Shown here: positions 32,404 to 42,982 of the stretch, piece by piece
Numbering within the stretch: the first letter of the stretch is position 1
Layout of the letters: every line of letters begins with the position of its first letter
From: Echria macrotheca
Lineage: Eukaryota; Ascomycota; Sordariomycetes; Sordariales; Schizotheciaceae
NCBI GenBank assembly: GCA_030411725.1
Contig: MU839830.1
Coordinates: 1,488,001-1,552,000, forward strand
DNA: 64,000 bases
Reading direction: 5' to 3'
Made by a program: the position numbers and the translations under genes
The notes under the pieces: model-generated
Told to the model about the DNA's origin: nothing
What the model saw: the letters and a program-made list of their open reading frames with translations, nothing else
Database searches by the model: none

Positions 32404-33936
32404 ATGACTGACACCAATGCTCTCGCCGCTCAAGCTGACGAGCTCTCCAAGGCTCTGGATTCCCTCCAGACCAAATTTGAGTCATCGCAACAAGACTACA
32501 ATGTGAACCAGCTGGAGACTCAAAAGGCGCTAGTGACGGCGACTGGCCAGGGCATGGAGGCTTTGAAGGGTCTTGCCGTGCTCTTGGACGGCGAGTTCGA
32601 CCCAACCCATCCTCCGACGGGCCTCGATGCGGCTGTTCAGAAATCCAATGCGGCGTGGCAGGCGGCTGAAGAAGACGCAGGAAAATGCTGGGATGTTATC
32701 TCCAAGTTCTCCGTACTGGTGAGGCATCCAACCTGAACTCCCCGGTGTATATCTGTCTCCAATGACGCTGACGTGACACCACTGCCTTGTTGAAGATGGC
32801 TCAGTTCCACGCCGAGCTAGGTAGCTGGCAGAGCAAGACCGAGAGCCTCAAGTCGGATGTGGATGCTCAGAGAAATGCTACGCAGCAAGCAATGCAGGCG
32901 GCGAGCGCAACAATGGACTCGCTCAACCAAAATTTGGACGTCCTCCGAAACACCCTGAACGACCTAAAAAATAGGCGAGACCAGAAACAACGGGAGGTTG
33001 ACACGGCCTCTACGGTAAATCACATCCACCCCCTTCAGTTTTATTGCTCCTGCTTTTCGTAGTCGCTGTTATTGTCTGTTTCTCATCCGGCTGGTGTCCG
33101 GAGGGCCCGCTTGTTCCCACCTCACTTCCTCGCCTCCCTTACCACAGCCACACACACAGAGCATGTGTTGGGGATTAGTACCTTAACCGCCTAAACTCAG
33201 CTAACGAATTTTCTAGGTAACTATATTCCTCCCCGTGGCTCGGCTGGCCCTCGAAGCAATCAATGCTGTGATTCAAGCCACCACGCACGATATCGAAAAC
33301 ACGCAAAACGCCATCAACGACACCGAGAGGCAGCTAGCCGCGATTGAGAGCGGGCTGCAACAGCTGCAAAGCCATCTCAACAGCCTCAACAATGTGGCTG
33401 CCATCCAGGCCCGAATCTCTGGTAAGGGCACCGAGTTGCTATCGCGCTCCCAGGAGCTGCAGGCCGCCGTCGAGGCCGCGCAAAAGTCCATCGCCGACAT
33501 CAAGAACCGGCGCATGCGTTCGCACGAGCTGATAAACAAGCTCCTTGCGCGTGCCGAGATGGCCAAGTTCGCCCTGACCAAGGCCGACTACGGCACCACG
33601 GTGCTACAGGTGGCCGAGGTCGCCCTCGGCGACAGCACGCTGCACCAGGCGGTAGCTGACGTCGTGACGCAGCTGGCAACGCACGACGACCATGCCGGCA
33701 GCATCCACGGAATTAAGACAGATGAACATCCGGACGGACTGCTTGCGGCCCTAGAGGCCAAGCTGGGGCAGGGCTCCGGCACGGTGCATGTGGCACGCCT
33801 GTTGAGCGCTGCACCTACTGGAATACCCTCGAGTTCCCACAGCATCATCTCCGCTATAGCGGCGCAGAAGCTTGACGAGATTTCGCCTGAGCAGCAGGCC
33901 AAGATCTCACACGTCGTGCGGAGTCTATATTTGTGA
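32404..33936 (+). CDS. Coiled-coil protein of unknown function with a central hydrophobic segment
   Basis: Exons 32404-32718, 32796-33014 and 33217-33936, all joining in phase 0 (introns of 77 and 202 nt), encode 417 residues. The sequence is almost entirely helical: heptad-rich, Gln/Ala/Glu-rich helices at about 5-60 and 105-178, a short apolar stretch TVTIFLPVARLALEAINAVI at about 178-197, then further coiled coil (AINDTERQLAAIESGLQQLQSHLNSLNN and on) to about 300, and a less ordered C-terminus. There is no signal peptide. Long helices around a single apolar segment recall both membrane-remodelling coiled-coil proteins and alpha-helical pore-forming proteins, but no motif supports either. 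The function is unassigned. Confidence 0.7.
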
Positions 33937-34276
33937 TGGATCCTTGCGTGCCTTGCTCGGACGAGACGCTTGAGGTTAACAGCGTGGTTTACTAGGATGC
34001 TTACAGCTTGATACATACAGTAGCTTAGGTACTGATTAATCTGAAAGGTGTGATTTGTGTGATTTGCTGCGCTCTAGATGAGTTCGACTTTTAAGGAGCA
34101 CCAGATGGAGCCATCAGGGGCTGGGTGAACTGACCGTTCCAGGTACCTACCTAGGTAGGTAAAATACCTAGCGTTCGCTGTTTATGGCTTCAATTTGATT
34201 TCTCCTCGCATTTCTACCTCTGTGGCGACAAATACAAAGTGGCCTTCCCAAGTTAGGTAACCAAGGTAAGGTATCC
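33937..34276. other. Convergent intergenic region with palindromic repeat
   Basis: Holds the 3' flanks of the coiled-coil gene and of the DUF4360 gene, plus the 18-bp palindrome at 34144-34161. Otherwise nothing recognised. Confidence 0.45.
34144..34161. repeat. Perfect 18-bp palindrome TACCTACCTAGGTAGGTA
   Basis: The sequence is its own reverse complement over 18 bp, the longest and most perfect member of the TACCTAGGTA-type repeats here. It lies between two convergent gene ends, together with further ggtacc and aggtaag units up to about 34272. Confidence 0.7.
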
Positions 34277-34945
34277 CTAACAGCCCGCCCACTCCAACAA
34301 AAGCTGATGAGACAACCTCGCCGGCTCCCCATCCTCACCCATCCCCAGATCTCCCTCCCTCCCCGTCACCATCGCAGTCAACGAAACCCTCGTCCCAACC
34401 TGCACCGTCAAATTCCCCTTCCTCCCCGATCCGCACGGCGCCCATACCCTCTGCGTCATATCCACATCGCCACCCTTCGTAAAATACCCATTCAACCCCT
34501 TCCCGCCACTCCCATCCCCAACAGTTGCATTCACCTTCACCGTACCATTCCCACCCCCAAACCCATACGTCCCCAGAAAACTCGCAACAACAAAAGGATC
34601 CAACCTCGCCAGCCCGTGGAAAACAGCCCCCGAAACCCGGAAAGTATACCCGGCCGGGTACTCAACCCCCAGAAACGCAACGCAGGACTTGGACTTCTCC
34701 GTCACGGATACCCCGGGCGAAACGAAGAGCTGGAACTCGTCGAAGCCGAGGGTGAGAGTTGTCCGGTCGGCGCTGATGGAGGGAGACAGGGCGTGGCTTG
34801 GACAGCCTGGGCCTGTGCCGGGGGCGGTGGGGTTGGTGAGTGCGAATGTTACCTGTTCGGCTGGAGGGGTGATGGCGTTGATGGCGGGGACGTTGAGGAT
34901 GAGGGATAGAAGGACTGTGAGGACGAGGGGTGGGGAGGGTGACAT
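34277..34945 (-). CDS. Secreted DUF4360 family protein
   Basis: A single exon encodes 222 residues with a signal peptide (about 1-24, ending PAINA). The mature part follows the DUF4360 pattern: GPGCPSHALSPSISADRTTLTLGFDEFQLFVSPGVS, KSKSCVAFLGVEYPAGYTFRVSGAVFHGLARLD, a GTYGFGGG segment, VWAPCGSGRKGNLTV and a terminal HQLLLEWAGC. Conserved cysteines are present. The family is common in ascomycete secretomes and its function is unknown. A (TG)25 tract begins 25 bp upstream of the start codon, within the presumed leader or promoter. Confidence 0.85.
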   Translation of the reverse strand: MSPSPPLVLTVLLSLILNVPAINAITPPAEQVTFALTNPTAPGTGPGCPSHALSPSISADRTTLTLGFDEFQLFVSPGVSVTEKSKSCVAFLGVEYPAGYTFRVSGAVFHGLARLDPFVVASFLGTYGFGGGNGTVKVNATVGDGSGGKGLNGYFTKGGDVDMTQRVWAPCGSGRKGNLTVQVGTRVSLTAMVTGREGDLGMGEDGEPARLSHQLLLEWAGC

Positions 34946-34968
34946 TGTGTCGTAACTTAATGATGGAC

Positions 34969-34970
<2 letters not shown>

Positions 34971-35020
<50 letters not shown>
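34971..35020. repeat. (TG)25 dinucleotide microsatellite
   Basis: An uninterrupted run of 25 TG units on the plus strand, immediately upstream of the DUF4360 gene (start codon at 34945, minus strand). Confidence 0.95.
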
Positions 35021-35022
<2 letters not shown>

Positions 35023-35547
35023 TGTCGTGTTAGATGGAGAGTTGGTGGGAGGAGAGCGCTATTTATCAGGCCGGTTGTCGTGAATGTATTGTACTTGTAC
35101 TTGCGGTTGCACTGTCCATCCCGCCGAAGAACTGAGAGACAGGAGCGAAGGATTCATTACGACATAGGCCGTGCCATAGTTCTTTGGATCCGTGGAGAGA
35201 TCAATTATGGAAAGCGATATTAAATCCAGCATCCCGGAAAGGGCGCTGTTCAAAATCATAGTGGTGGTATCCCGGGATGCGGAGAAGAGCTACGATGCAG
35301 CACAACATGATGCATGTATTGCACATTACAGCATCCTCCGGCTAAACGGGTCGTGTTAGACGAATCCCCAACATCAAGACAATTACATAGTTATATGCTA
35401 ACCGACGATCCTCCTCAGAACAACATTAGTGAGGTAACATTACATGTGCTTGACTATGTGTCCACCCTTCACAAGGCATCCAATAGCAAGACAGACGTCC
35501 AAGCAGGAATTAAATGGCAAATACGCCGGGTATCAGCACTTCGTTAC
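35021..35547. other. Intergenic region, nothing recognised
   Basis: Upstream flank of the DUF4360 gene and downstream flank of the rhodopsin-domain gene. No gene or repeat stands out. Confidence 0.4.
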
Positions 35548-36721
35548 TCAAACAACCTCCACTTCCTTGTCCCCTGGACGAGCCAACGTAGTCATGCGTG
35601 ACCATTCCGTTCCGGCCGACTGCGGTGGAAGCGATTCGGTATGGCAAAATGACAGCCCAGATGGCGGTGCAAGGTTTGCGTCTCCAAAAAGGGCCCGCAG
35701 AATTGGTATCGACGCAGCCATGATGGTGATGCTGCTCTCGGCAGTCGCTAGAATCGAAAGCCAGATGCCTTGGACTGGTTCTGTCAGGGGATGCTGGAAA
35801 CCATAATAAGGAGTACTTACTCAAGTCAGCCTGGTTTATGGATTGAAGCTGCGTGATTTTGGCTAGCGAGGCAAGCCCGGCGCTTTTCTGTCAGTATATA
35901 CGCATCAGCCACAAGGCGGATACACATACAATACTCCCATGCTCATGGCCAGCAGGACTCCGATCCTCTCCTTCTTATTCAGGGTCAACGAGAGTATGAT
36001 CTTCCAGGGCAATAGAGCCAGTATGATATCCATGGCTCCGGAATACGCTGAGCCGGTCAGCATTTCCCAACAACCCGATGATCATCACATACCAGCTGTA
36101 AAGATATTGTAGTCAATGACAAGTTCCTTCGGCCAACAGTGTCCCTTCTTCATCAAAGGGTTCCACAGCTTCTCAACAGGCGTGCATTGAATGTAGGTTG
36201 ACAGCGCAGCGAAACCGAGGGTGGCGATGACGCTAATGATGATAAACCAGACAATGTAGCGAATACGGTCCTGAGAAATGCGGAGGACGGTAATGGCGAA
36301 CGACGTCTTGCTCAGCATGGCGGCGAGGATGGAAAAGAAGCCGCTGGTGTTCGAAATCAGGAGGAACAACGACAGATCCTTGGGATGAAAGTCCCAGATA
36401 TGCTTTCCGTATCCGAGCGTCGTGTTGAACGTGATGAGGGAGGTCTGGGCCACCAGGGCGACCTGGAGAGGTCAGCATTGTTTTTATTAGTTGGTATCAA
36501 CATACCCAGCTGGCAATCAGGACATGGTCATCCCACCAGAGCCTTCGTCGTCTGATCTTCTTGCAATAGATCCTCAGACCTAAGAAGCCCCCGGCCACTG
36601 CAGTCAGCACCCAAATGCCGTAGTTGAGTTGGGGCCCAAAGTCGTCGTGTGGATATTTGCTGAAGTCCCAAGGCCAGCCATTCCATTCGCCAGCAGGAGG
36701 TGATTTGCTCTTGGCCTCCAT
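35548..36721 (-). CDS. Integral membrane protein with fungal rhodopsin-like domain
   Basis: Five exons (36721-36506, 36462-36093, 36047-35930, 35882-35821, 35774-35548) joined through four short introns give 330 residues. Joined family landmarks are GIWVLTAVAGGFLGLRIYCKKIRRRRLWWDDHVLIASW, GYGKHIWDF, KTSFAITVLRIS, CTPVEKLWNP, the D-Y-NIFTAG-AYSGAMDIILALLPWKII segment across intron 2, NKKERIGVLLAMSMGVFAGLASLAK, and ESSITIMAASIPILRALF. This is the widespread seven-transmembrane fungal rhodopsin-domain family (related to Pth11-like proteins but lacking a CFEM domain). Its members are mostly uncharacterised, some being putative receptors. The last two introns were placed by phase and branch site and are less certain than the others. 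Confidence 0.8.
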
Positions 36722-37966
36722 TGCTGATCAAGTCGTCGAGTCGGGCCCGCCGCTGCTCGCCCTACGTCGTCGTGCTATCCGGTCGAAAGGGTCCGAGGCT
36801 CCATGACATCGCCAGACAAGAACTCCAAGCCGGGTAGCAGGCCAAGCACGGGACGAGACCTGGAGACGAAAGCCGAGGAGCGCAATCGCGGGAACGTGGC
36901 TGGACCAAATACCTGGAAGCTAGACACAGGCGGGCCATCGTGGCCAGGAGAGTGGTGGAGTTGGGATTGTCCGATCTGGAGACGAACGGAGATCATGGTC
37001 GATCACAACTCGGATCGGATGGGCAACCAGGTGCCGAGTGCACTTCCAAAACAGAAGACGTTATAGGGCGCATGGGGATGGCGAGCAACCTGATCCTGGG
37101 GATGTGTAGCGATCGGGCCCGGCAGTGACCCCGGGGTCGTGCGGCATTGATAGACCCGTCGGTCGCGTCGCGGATCACGCATCGGCTACACGAACCAAAT
37201 CTGGCCGAGCGCACCATCAACAACCGAAAGAGTCCAGGCCATCCACCAGGATTGTCATTGCCGCATCTGTCAGTCTGTGCTTCGTCCCGTGTGTTTGCCG
37301 ACCAAGCGATCGAGCTGCCATTGTTAGCAATCAGACGAAGGGAACGCCAAGCGTTGGTACCGATGACAGCGGCATCCAGGCATGGATCGGCCGTGCGCAT
37401 TGAAGACGGTTGATCATCATCCTATGTTGCGAATGTAAAATACGGATGGCATCTTGGAGAATTCGGACAATAAGGTTCAATTTGTTGAGACGCGCAAATG
37501 AGAGGAGTCCAGGCTTCGGAGGGGACAGACGTTCGGTGGTCTAGACTTTTGCGCGGCAGGTGCGATCATCGGGCCAAGCCAAAAACCCGACGAGATAAAT
37601 CCGATGGCGCCAAGCATCGCGAGTCCGACCCACATCGACACCCGTTAACTCCACCGACTTTCTAGATCAGATGCCTTGGCGCGGATGGATTTCCACTGAG
37701 AAACTGTTCGGATTGGTTGTGATAACGCCGTCTTTGTGCATCACCGACAAACTCTGGAAGCATCGAGGATGACGTCGTTGCGAGCCTCTATTGTACGGCT
37801 TACGCACCCTTTTACGCAGCTCTCGCGTATTGGTATCTCCGTCAGCATGTATTTATTCTCGATGGCCTCCTATCGTGTTGCTGGATGGGTAGCAACTACA
37901 TTACTACAACACCACACAAGACTTTGATATCTCTTACTTTAGTCAGCCGTACACTTGCGTTGTAAA
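36722..37966. other. Divergent promoter region, no gene recognised
   Basis: This 1.2-kb region separates the rhodopsin-domain gene from the SDR gene, which point away from each other. Short open frames show no recognisable protein. Confidence 0.4.
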
Positions 37967-38947
37967 ATGTCTCTGGCCGGCAAGGTTTTCCTCGTCACGG
38001 GCGCCTCCAAGGGCATCGGCAAAGCGGTAGCTCTCCGCGCTGCCGCCGAAGGCGCCTCGGTCGTCATCAACTACCTCTCCGACAAGACAGCAGCGGATGG
38101 CGTCGTCTCCGAGATTGGTTCCGACCGGGCGTTGGCGGTGCAGGCCGATGCCGGTTCCCTCGAGGGCGTCGACAAGCTCGTTGCAGCGGCCGTCGACAAG
38201 TTTGGCAAGATTGACGTTGTGATCCCCAATGGTAAAGTCACTCACGCGCGCCGACCGGTTTCATCCCCGTACCCATCACCTGTCACACGTCGCACCGCAA
38301 ATTGACGTGCCCCGTCATTTTCTTTCCCAGGACATCGTTTTCGGGCCTTTCCCGGCACTGTTGGTCCCACCAATCATCCTCTTGCCCCTCGCTTCTCTAA
38401 CACGAAACATCAAAACTCCCAAACCGCACGTAACACAAACAATCCCATGACTAACTGGCAAACAGCCGGCTGGATGCCCATGGGGCTCCTCGACAACGTG
38501 AGCGAGACCAACTTTGACCGCATCATCAACATCAACGTCAAGGGTCCGTTATTCCTCGTGCAGAAGGCGGTCCCGCACATGCCCACGACGGGTGGCGGAC
38601 GCGTGATCTTCATCTCAACGGGGCTTAACACGGCCTCAGGCGTGGCCCCGGCCTACCTTCTCTATGCTATGACCAAGGGCGCTGTCGACCAGCTGACCAG
38701 GGTGCTCTCCAAGGAGCTGGCCAAGAAGAACATCACAGTCAACGCCGTAGCACCGGGTCCGACGGCTACCGATCTCTTTTTTGACGGTAAGAGCGAGCAG
38801 TTGGTCAAGATGCTTGAGGCCCAGAGCCCCTTCAACAGGCTGGGGAAGCCGGAAGACATTGCCGAGGTCATTCTGTTTGTAGCTAGCGAAGGAAGTCGGT
38901 GGGTTTCTGGGCAAGTGATTAGGGCTAACGGTGCGAATATGGTGTAA
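37967..38947 (+). CDS. Short-chain dehydrogenase/reductase (classical SDR)
   Basis: Exons 37967-38231 and 38466-38947 give 248 residues. TGASKGIG near the N-terminus is the NADP(H)-binding glycine motif, PNAGWM spans the splice site as the NAG strand motif, ISTGLNT supplies the catalytic Ser (S139), and YAMTK supplies Tyr155 and Lys159. NAVAPGPTATDLF is the conserved PG motif after the active site. The protein closely resembles 3-oxoacyl-ACP reductase and versicolorin-reductase-like SDRs. The substrate is not predictable. The intron of 234 nt is much longer than its neighbours in the window. An apparent start at 37955 is TTG, so the ATG at 37967 is used. Confidence 0.88.
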
Positions 38948-39240
38948 AGTCTCGCCTTGAAGGCATTTTTGGATACATATGCGCAGGGGCAGACGACGTG
39001 GGAACGACGGTGAATCCTCTAGCTAACATCTAATGACTCGAAATAACTTGCTGTCTATCGCCGGCTGACATGTGGGAAAGAACCTCTTGTCAACAACAAA
39101 CTGTCCGTATAGTAGCTCTCCAATAAAACCATCAATCCATGTCTATCCGTGTAAACCAGATACTGCCCACCATCACCGCAGACAAGTGCAGCACCGGCGG
39201 TTCCGTTTCCTCCTCGCCCCGACCATTAACCCTGCCAGTC

Positions 39241-39759
39241 TCAGGGTGAATGGTAAATGCCCCACAAGACCGGAATCGGGTGCTCGTCGCCGACTTCCTG
39301 GCAGAACATGTGGCCCTTGCTGCCGACCTTGCCTTCCGATGTCGCGAAGCGGGCAACGCTACCTTCGATCACGTCGATGATGTCCTGGTTGCCGATCTTG
39401 ACGAGGATGCCGCCATGCACACACTGGAACGGGATGCACTCCGTCTGCACCCCGAACGCGCAGGTGCCCGATTGTGCGAGCTGGAACTGCGTGCCGCCCG
39501 ACTGGAAGACCCAGGTTCCACCGCCACGGATGTTGTCGGCCAGATGCAGGCAGTCGCTGACGAGGGGAGAGGCATCGCTGCTCTCATTAGTGAAATTAGA
39601 GGAGCCGCAGTCGTTGATGCTGTCGAGAGTGTAAAACGCCGGCGCGAGTTCGATCGGGCTAATCCACGGGGTTAAGGCGGAGGTGTTGCTTGGGGAGTCC
39701 GACGCATGAGAAAGAGTGACAAAGGCAGAGATGCCGAGAAAGAGAGGATTAGCGCGCAT
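39241..39759 (-). CDS. Small secreted protein with Ecp2/Hce2-like effector domain
   Basis: A single exon encodes 172 residues. After a signal peptide (about 1-19, ending LSHA) the mature protein shows the Hce2 pattern: DCGSSNFTNESSDASPLVSDCLHLADNI, GGGTWVFQ, FQLAQSGTCAFGVQ, a conserved cysteine-bearing strand, KIGNQDIIDVIEGSVARFATSEGKVGSKGHMFC. Cysteines are evenly placed for disulfides. Hce2 proteins are homologous to the Cladosporium Ecp2 effector and occur widely in saprobes and pathogens, so a role in virulence is not implied by presence alone. Three to four N-glycosylation sequons lie near the N-terminus. Confidence 0.8.
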   Translation of the reverse strand: MRANPLFLGISAFVTLSHASDSPSNTSALTPWISPIELAPAFYTLDSINDCGSSNFTNESSDASPLVSDCLHLADNIRGGGTWVFQSGGTQFQLAQSGTCAFGVQTECIPFQCVHGGILVKIGNQDIIDVIEGSVARFATSEGKVGSKGHMFCQEVGDEHPIPVLWGIYHSP

Positions 39760-40751
39760 GGCGATATATTGTCCGATGGACTGCTCTGGCCAGTGAGTGA
39801 TTGGCGTGGCTGGGTGGGTTTCTGCGCAAAGAAGGATTGCGAGAAAGCGACCTGGGCTGGCTGAAAACCGTAGAACCTTTGGGGGGGAAATCTGTGAAAA
39901 GCACCTGGGGTGTTTCTGTGGGTGGATTTATAGTCAATGTGTTGACTCTTTCCGAACAACTGGTGGAAGGGCCAGACGTACGTGTGGGACAGGGAGCTCC
40001 TGCTGCAAGCAAGTGTTTGGAAGAAATGGGAGTCACGTCCCACGAAACCCCACGTAGGTTATCTGCCATCCACGTAATACTGCTGAGATCATCTGAATCG
40101 ATCTTTATTCTAGATGCGTGATCAAACACAGTGCTGACTTTGTCACATATGAGTAGCAAGCTCTGGAAGTTCACTGCGTTTGATAAGCTATCTGCCTTGT
40201 CCTCATCTCGTTCACCAACACCAGTCTGGCGGGACTGTCTGGAACCGGAAAGTGCCTACCGCGATTGCCGGTTCAGGCATTGAATACGAACTGGAAGGCG
40301 GTATCTAGGGCTGGGGGCGCTCCTCGGACCAGTTGCCACTTCCTCGTTCCTCGCAACTTTTCGTGTAGATAAGGTGTGCCTCTGGAAGGATGGATTCACG
40401 AGGAATATCCTTAACTCATGACTCCCATCAAAGAAATTGACAGGCTGTGTGAATGCGAACCTGTAGTTCACAGTTTCATCATAGAGCGAATTAATGGCAT
40501 ATAAATGTTAAACCTACAGGTCAAGGATGAGAAGTAGGGCATGAGAATTAGGAGGCAAGACGTACCTCTTTCTATCTCATCGCCTTTCCAAGACAAACAT
40601 CACCACCAAAAGACTCTGTTTGAGTCAATCTTGAAATGCAAAGTTCCAGTACAAATGCTAAAGAATGTTGTGAATCTCAGTCACGCTAGGACCGAGCCGC
40701 AGCGGCTTATAAGCTTGCACTAGTCGTCAACTCATCACAAGCCACAAGAAA
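39760..40751. other. Intergenic region before tRNA-Lys, no gene recognised
   Basis: Promoter of the minus-strand Ecp2-like gene on the left and upstream region of the tRNA on the right. Nothing else stands out. Confidence 0.4.
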
Positions 40752-40824
40752 TCCCCTGTAGCGTAATGGTTAACGCGTCAGACTTTTAATCTGAAAATTG
40801 CGGGTTCGAGTCCCGTCAGGGGAG
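40752..40824 (+). tRNA. tRNA-Lys (anticodon TTT)
   Basis: The acceptor stem TCCCCTG pairs with CAGGGGA (40817-40823), followed by discriminator G. The anticodon arm is TCAGA-CTTTTAA-TCTGA, which puts TTT at positions 34-36, and the T arm is GCGGG-TTCGAGT-CCCGT. No intron. A T run about 10-30 nt downstream fits a Pol III terminator. Confidence 0.93.
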
Positions 40825-41233
40825 TCAATCCTATTTTTTGTGCTAGATTCTTTTTTTGTTGTTGTTTGCCTGCCATGGGGGTTCATCCAATGTTTACACC
40901 GAGCGTGCCTTGCGTGCTTGACTAGGAAGTGTGAAGAGCCCCACTTGGAATAAGGTTTCTCTCACTATCCCACATGGGTACCAACTCTGTGCCTTCTAGT
41001 CCTTCTAAGATAAAATACCTAATCAAGAGACCTTTTTTTCTCCTGCATCATCTGTTTACAACACACTTGCAAAGTCCCCAGCCCAGAGAGCCATCAGGGC
41101 CGTGTGGGGCCAGAGGAAAGTTATGTGGGGGCAATTGCGACTTTGGATGTGGTGGTGGGGTGATCGGATTTAACCCGAACGCTTCGTGCGAATCGCCCAC
41201 TTCATTCTCAATTCTCCCCATTACTTGACAGTG
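40825..41233. other. tRNA terminator and promoter of the amino-acid permease gene
   Basis: T-rich runs just after the tRNA (about 40831-40862) fit Pol III termination. The rest is the upstream flank of the gene at 41234. Confidence 0.45.
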
Positions 41234-42982
41234 ATGGCGTCTAACTCAGTATCCGCCGCGAAGGCTCCCACACTGGCCGAGCAGCAGCCGCTGCTTGGCA
41301 ATCAGGAAACCGACCTCACGGACACGAGCAGCGACGAAAACGTCGAAGAGCAGCACACTAGCGGCACATTCGTCCGCAACCTCGGCACCTCCGAGGCGTT
41401 TGCCATCGTCATCAGCATCGTCATCGGCAGCGGTGTGTTTACCTCTCCCGGTTCCATCGACACCAACGTACCCTCTCCGGGAATTGCCCTCGTCGTATGG
41501 CTTGTGGGGGGCGTGCTGGCGTGGACTGGCGCGAGTACTCTCGCCGAGCTGGGCACCGCTATTCCGGGCGAAGGCAAGTAAACAGCCTCTTCAGAAGAAG
41601 AAGCCAGGGCTGATACCCATTTACAGGCGGGGTGCAACCGTTTTTGAGACACATCTTTGGAGACGTGTTCGGCTTCCTGGCCGCATGGACGTGGATTGTC
41701 GCCGTCATGCCGGCCACGCTCGCCATTCTCAGCATCGTCTTCGTCGAGATCATTTACTCGGCGGCTGGCGTAACGGGACAGGAGACCCGGATCGAGCACA
41801 AGCTTCTGTCGGTGTTTGTTCTCGTCCTGATCAGCTTAGCCAACTCGATCAGCACCAAGGCCACGACCCGTCTCAACAGCTTCTTCGTCGTCACAAAGTT
41901 CCTCACCATCGCTGCTGTCGTCTTGGCTGCCTCTGTCGTTGTGCTGCTGCATATTATTTCGGGAGGCGATCCTACTCCCGACCCGCTGGATTGGTGGCGC
42001 AGGCCGTGGTTTGGCTATCGAGACTCTGTCAACCTTGACGGCAGCGTGACGCACTGGGACGAGTTAAGTCAGTGGGAAACGCTGGGACATCTCTCCGCAG
42101 CGCTGTATGCTGCCTTGTGGGCATATTCCGGCTGGGATAAGGTGAACAAGTCTTCCATACCAGTGACTATTCGTTGTGCTGATCACAACAGGCAATCTAC
42201 ATCTCCGCAGAGTTGTCGAAACCTGCCATCCAGCTCCCGCTAGCACTGAATACGTCGATTCCGACCATCATACTCTGCTTCATCACCGCCAATGCTGCTT
42301 ACTACGTGCTGCTTCCTTGGAAAGTTGTGTCAACTACGGACAGCGTTGCAGTGGTATGTGTCTCTTCTCGCCAGAGTTTCTTCTGCAAGTTCACTGACTG
42401 GCCAAGACTGCGATCACAAACCTTCTAGGTCCGGCTTTTGGCGTCGTAGCAGCCATTCTCATCTGCCTCGTCGTCGCCGGCTCCCTCCTCGGCAACTCGT
42501 TCGTTGCTGGCAGAATGGCCGTAGCCGCCGCCCATAGGAACTGGTTCCCAAGCATCTTTGGCCTCGTCGGGCTCATAGGTTACGGCCGCCAGACGGAGAC
42601 GCCGAGTAATCCCGAATCATATGCCAACGCCACGAATAATAAGCACACCAGATCCTCTGACGCACCCATCAATGCCATCATCCTCTCAGCCGTTCTGTCG
42701 TCGTTGTATATCCTTCTCGGCAACTTCCGCGCACTGCTCACGTTCAATGGACTGGGCGAGTATACTTTTTTCTTCCTTACTGTGGTCGGCGCGATTGTGC
42801 TGCGGTATAGGGAGCCGGCGCTGGAGAGGCCTTATAAACCGTCCTTGGTGGTGCCGCTGGTGTTTTCGCTTGTAAGCGGGTTTGTTGTCCTGCGCGGGGC
42901 GATATTTGCTCCGATACAGGCTGTTCTTTTACTTGGTCTGTGGGGACTGGGATGCGTGTTCTATGTTTTTGGGGTGTTGTGA
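41234..42982 (+). CDS. APC-superfamily amino-acid permease (LAT type, methionine-permease-like)
   Basis: Four exons (41234-41573, 41627-42141, 42192-42353, 42407-42982) give 530 residues. NLGTSEAFAIVISIVIGSGVFTSPG is the TM1 unwound-helix motif of LAT/APC transporters. WLVGGVLAWTGASTLAELGTAIPGEGGVQPFLRHIFGD runs across the first intron, and LYAALWAYSGWDKAIYISAEL and PINAIILSAVLSSLYILLGNF follow. About twelve membrane helices are expected. The first intron only restores the frame and the conserved IPxxGGxQ-like sequence if its donor is GC (gcaagt at 41574), a GC-AG intron. Closest in feel are fungal Mup1/Mup3-like methionine permeases, but substrate is not certain. Confidence 0.85.
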
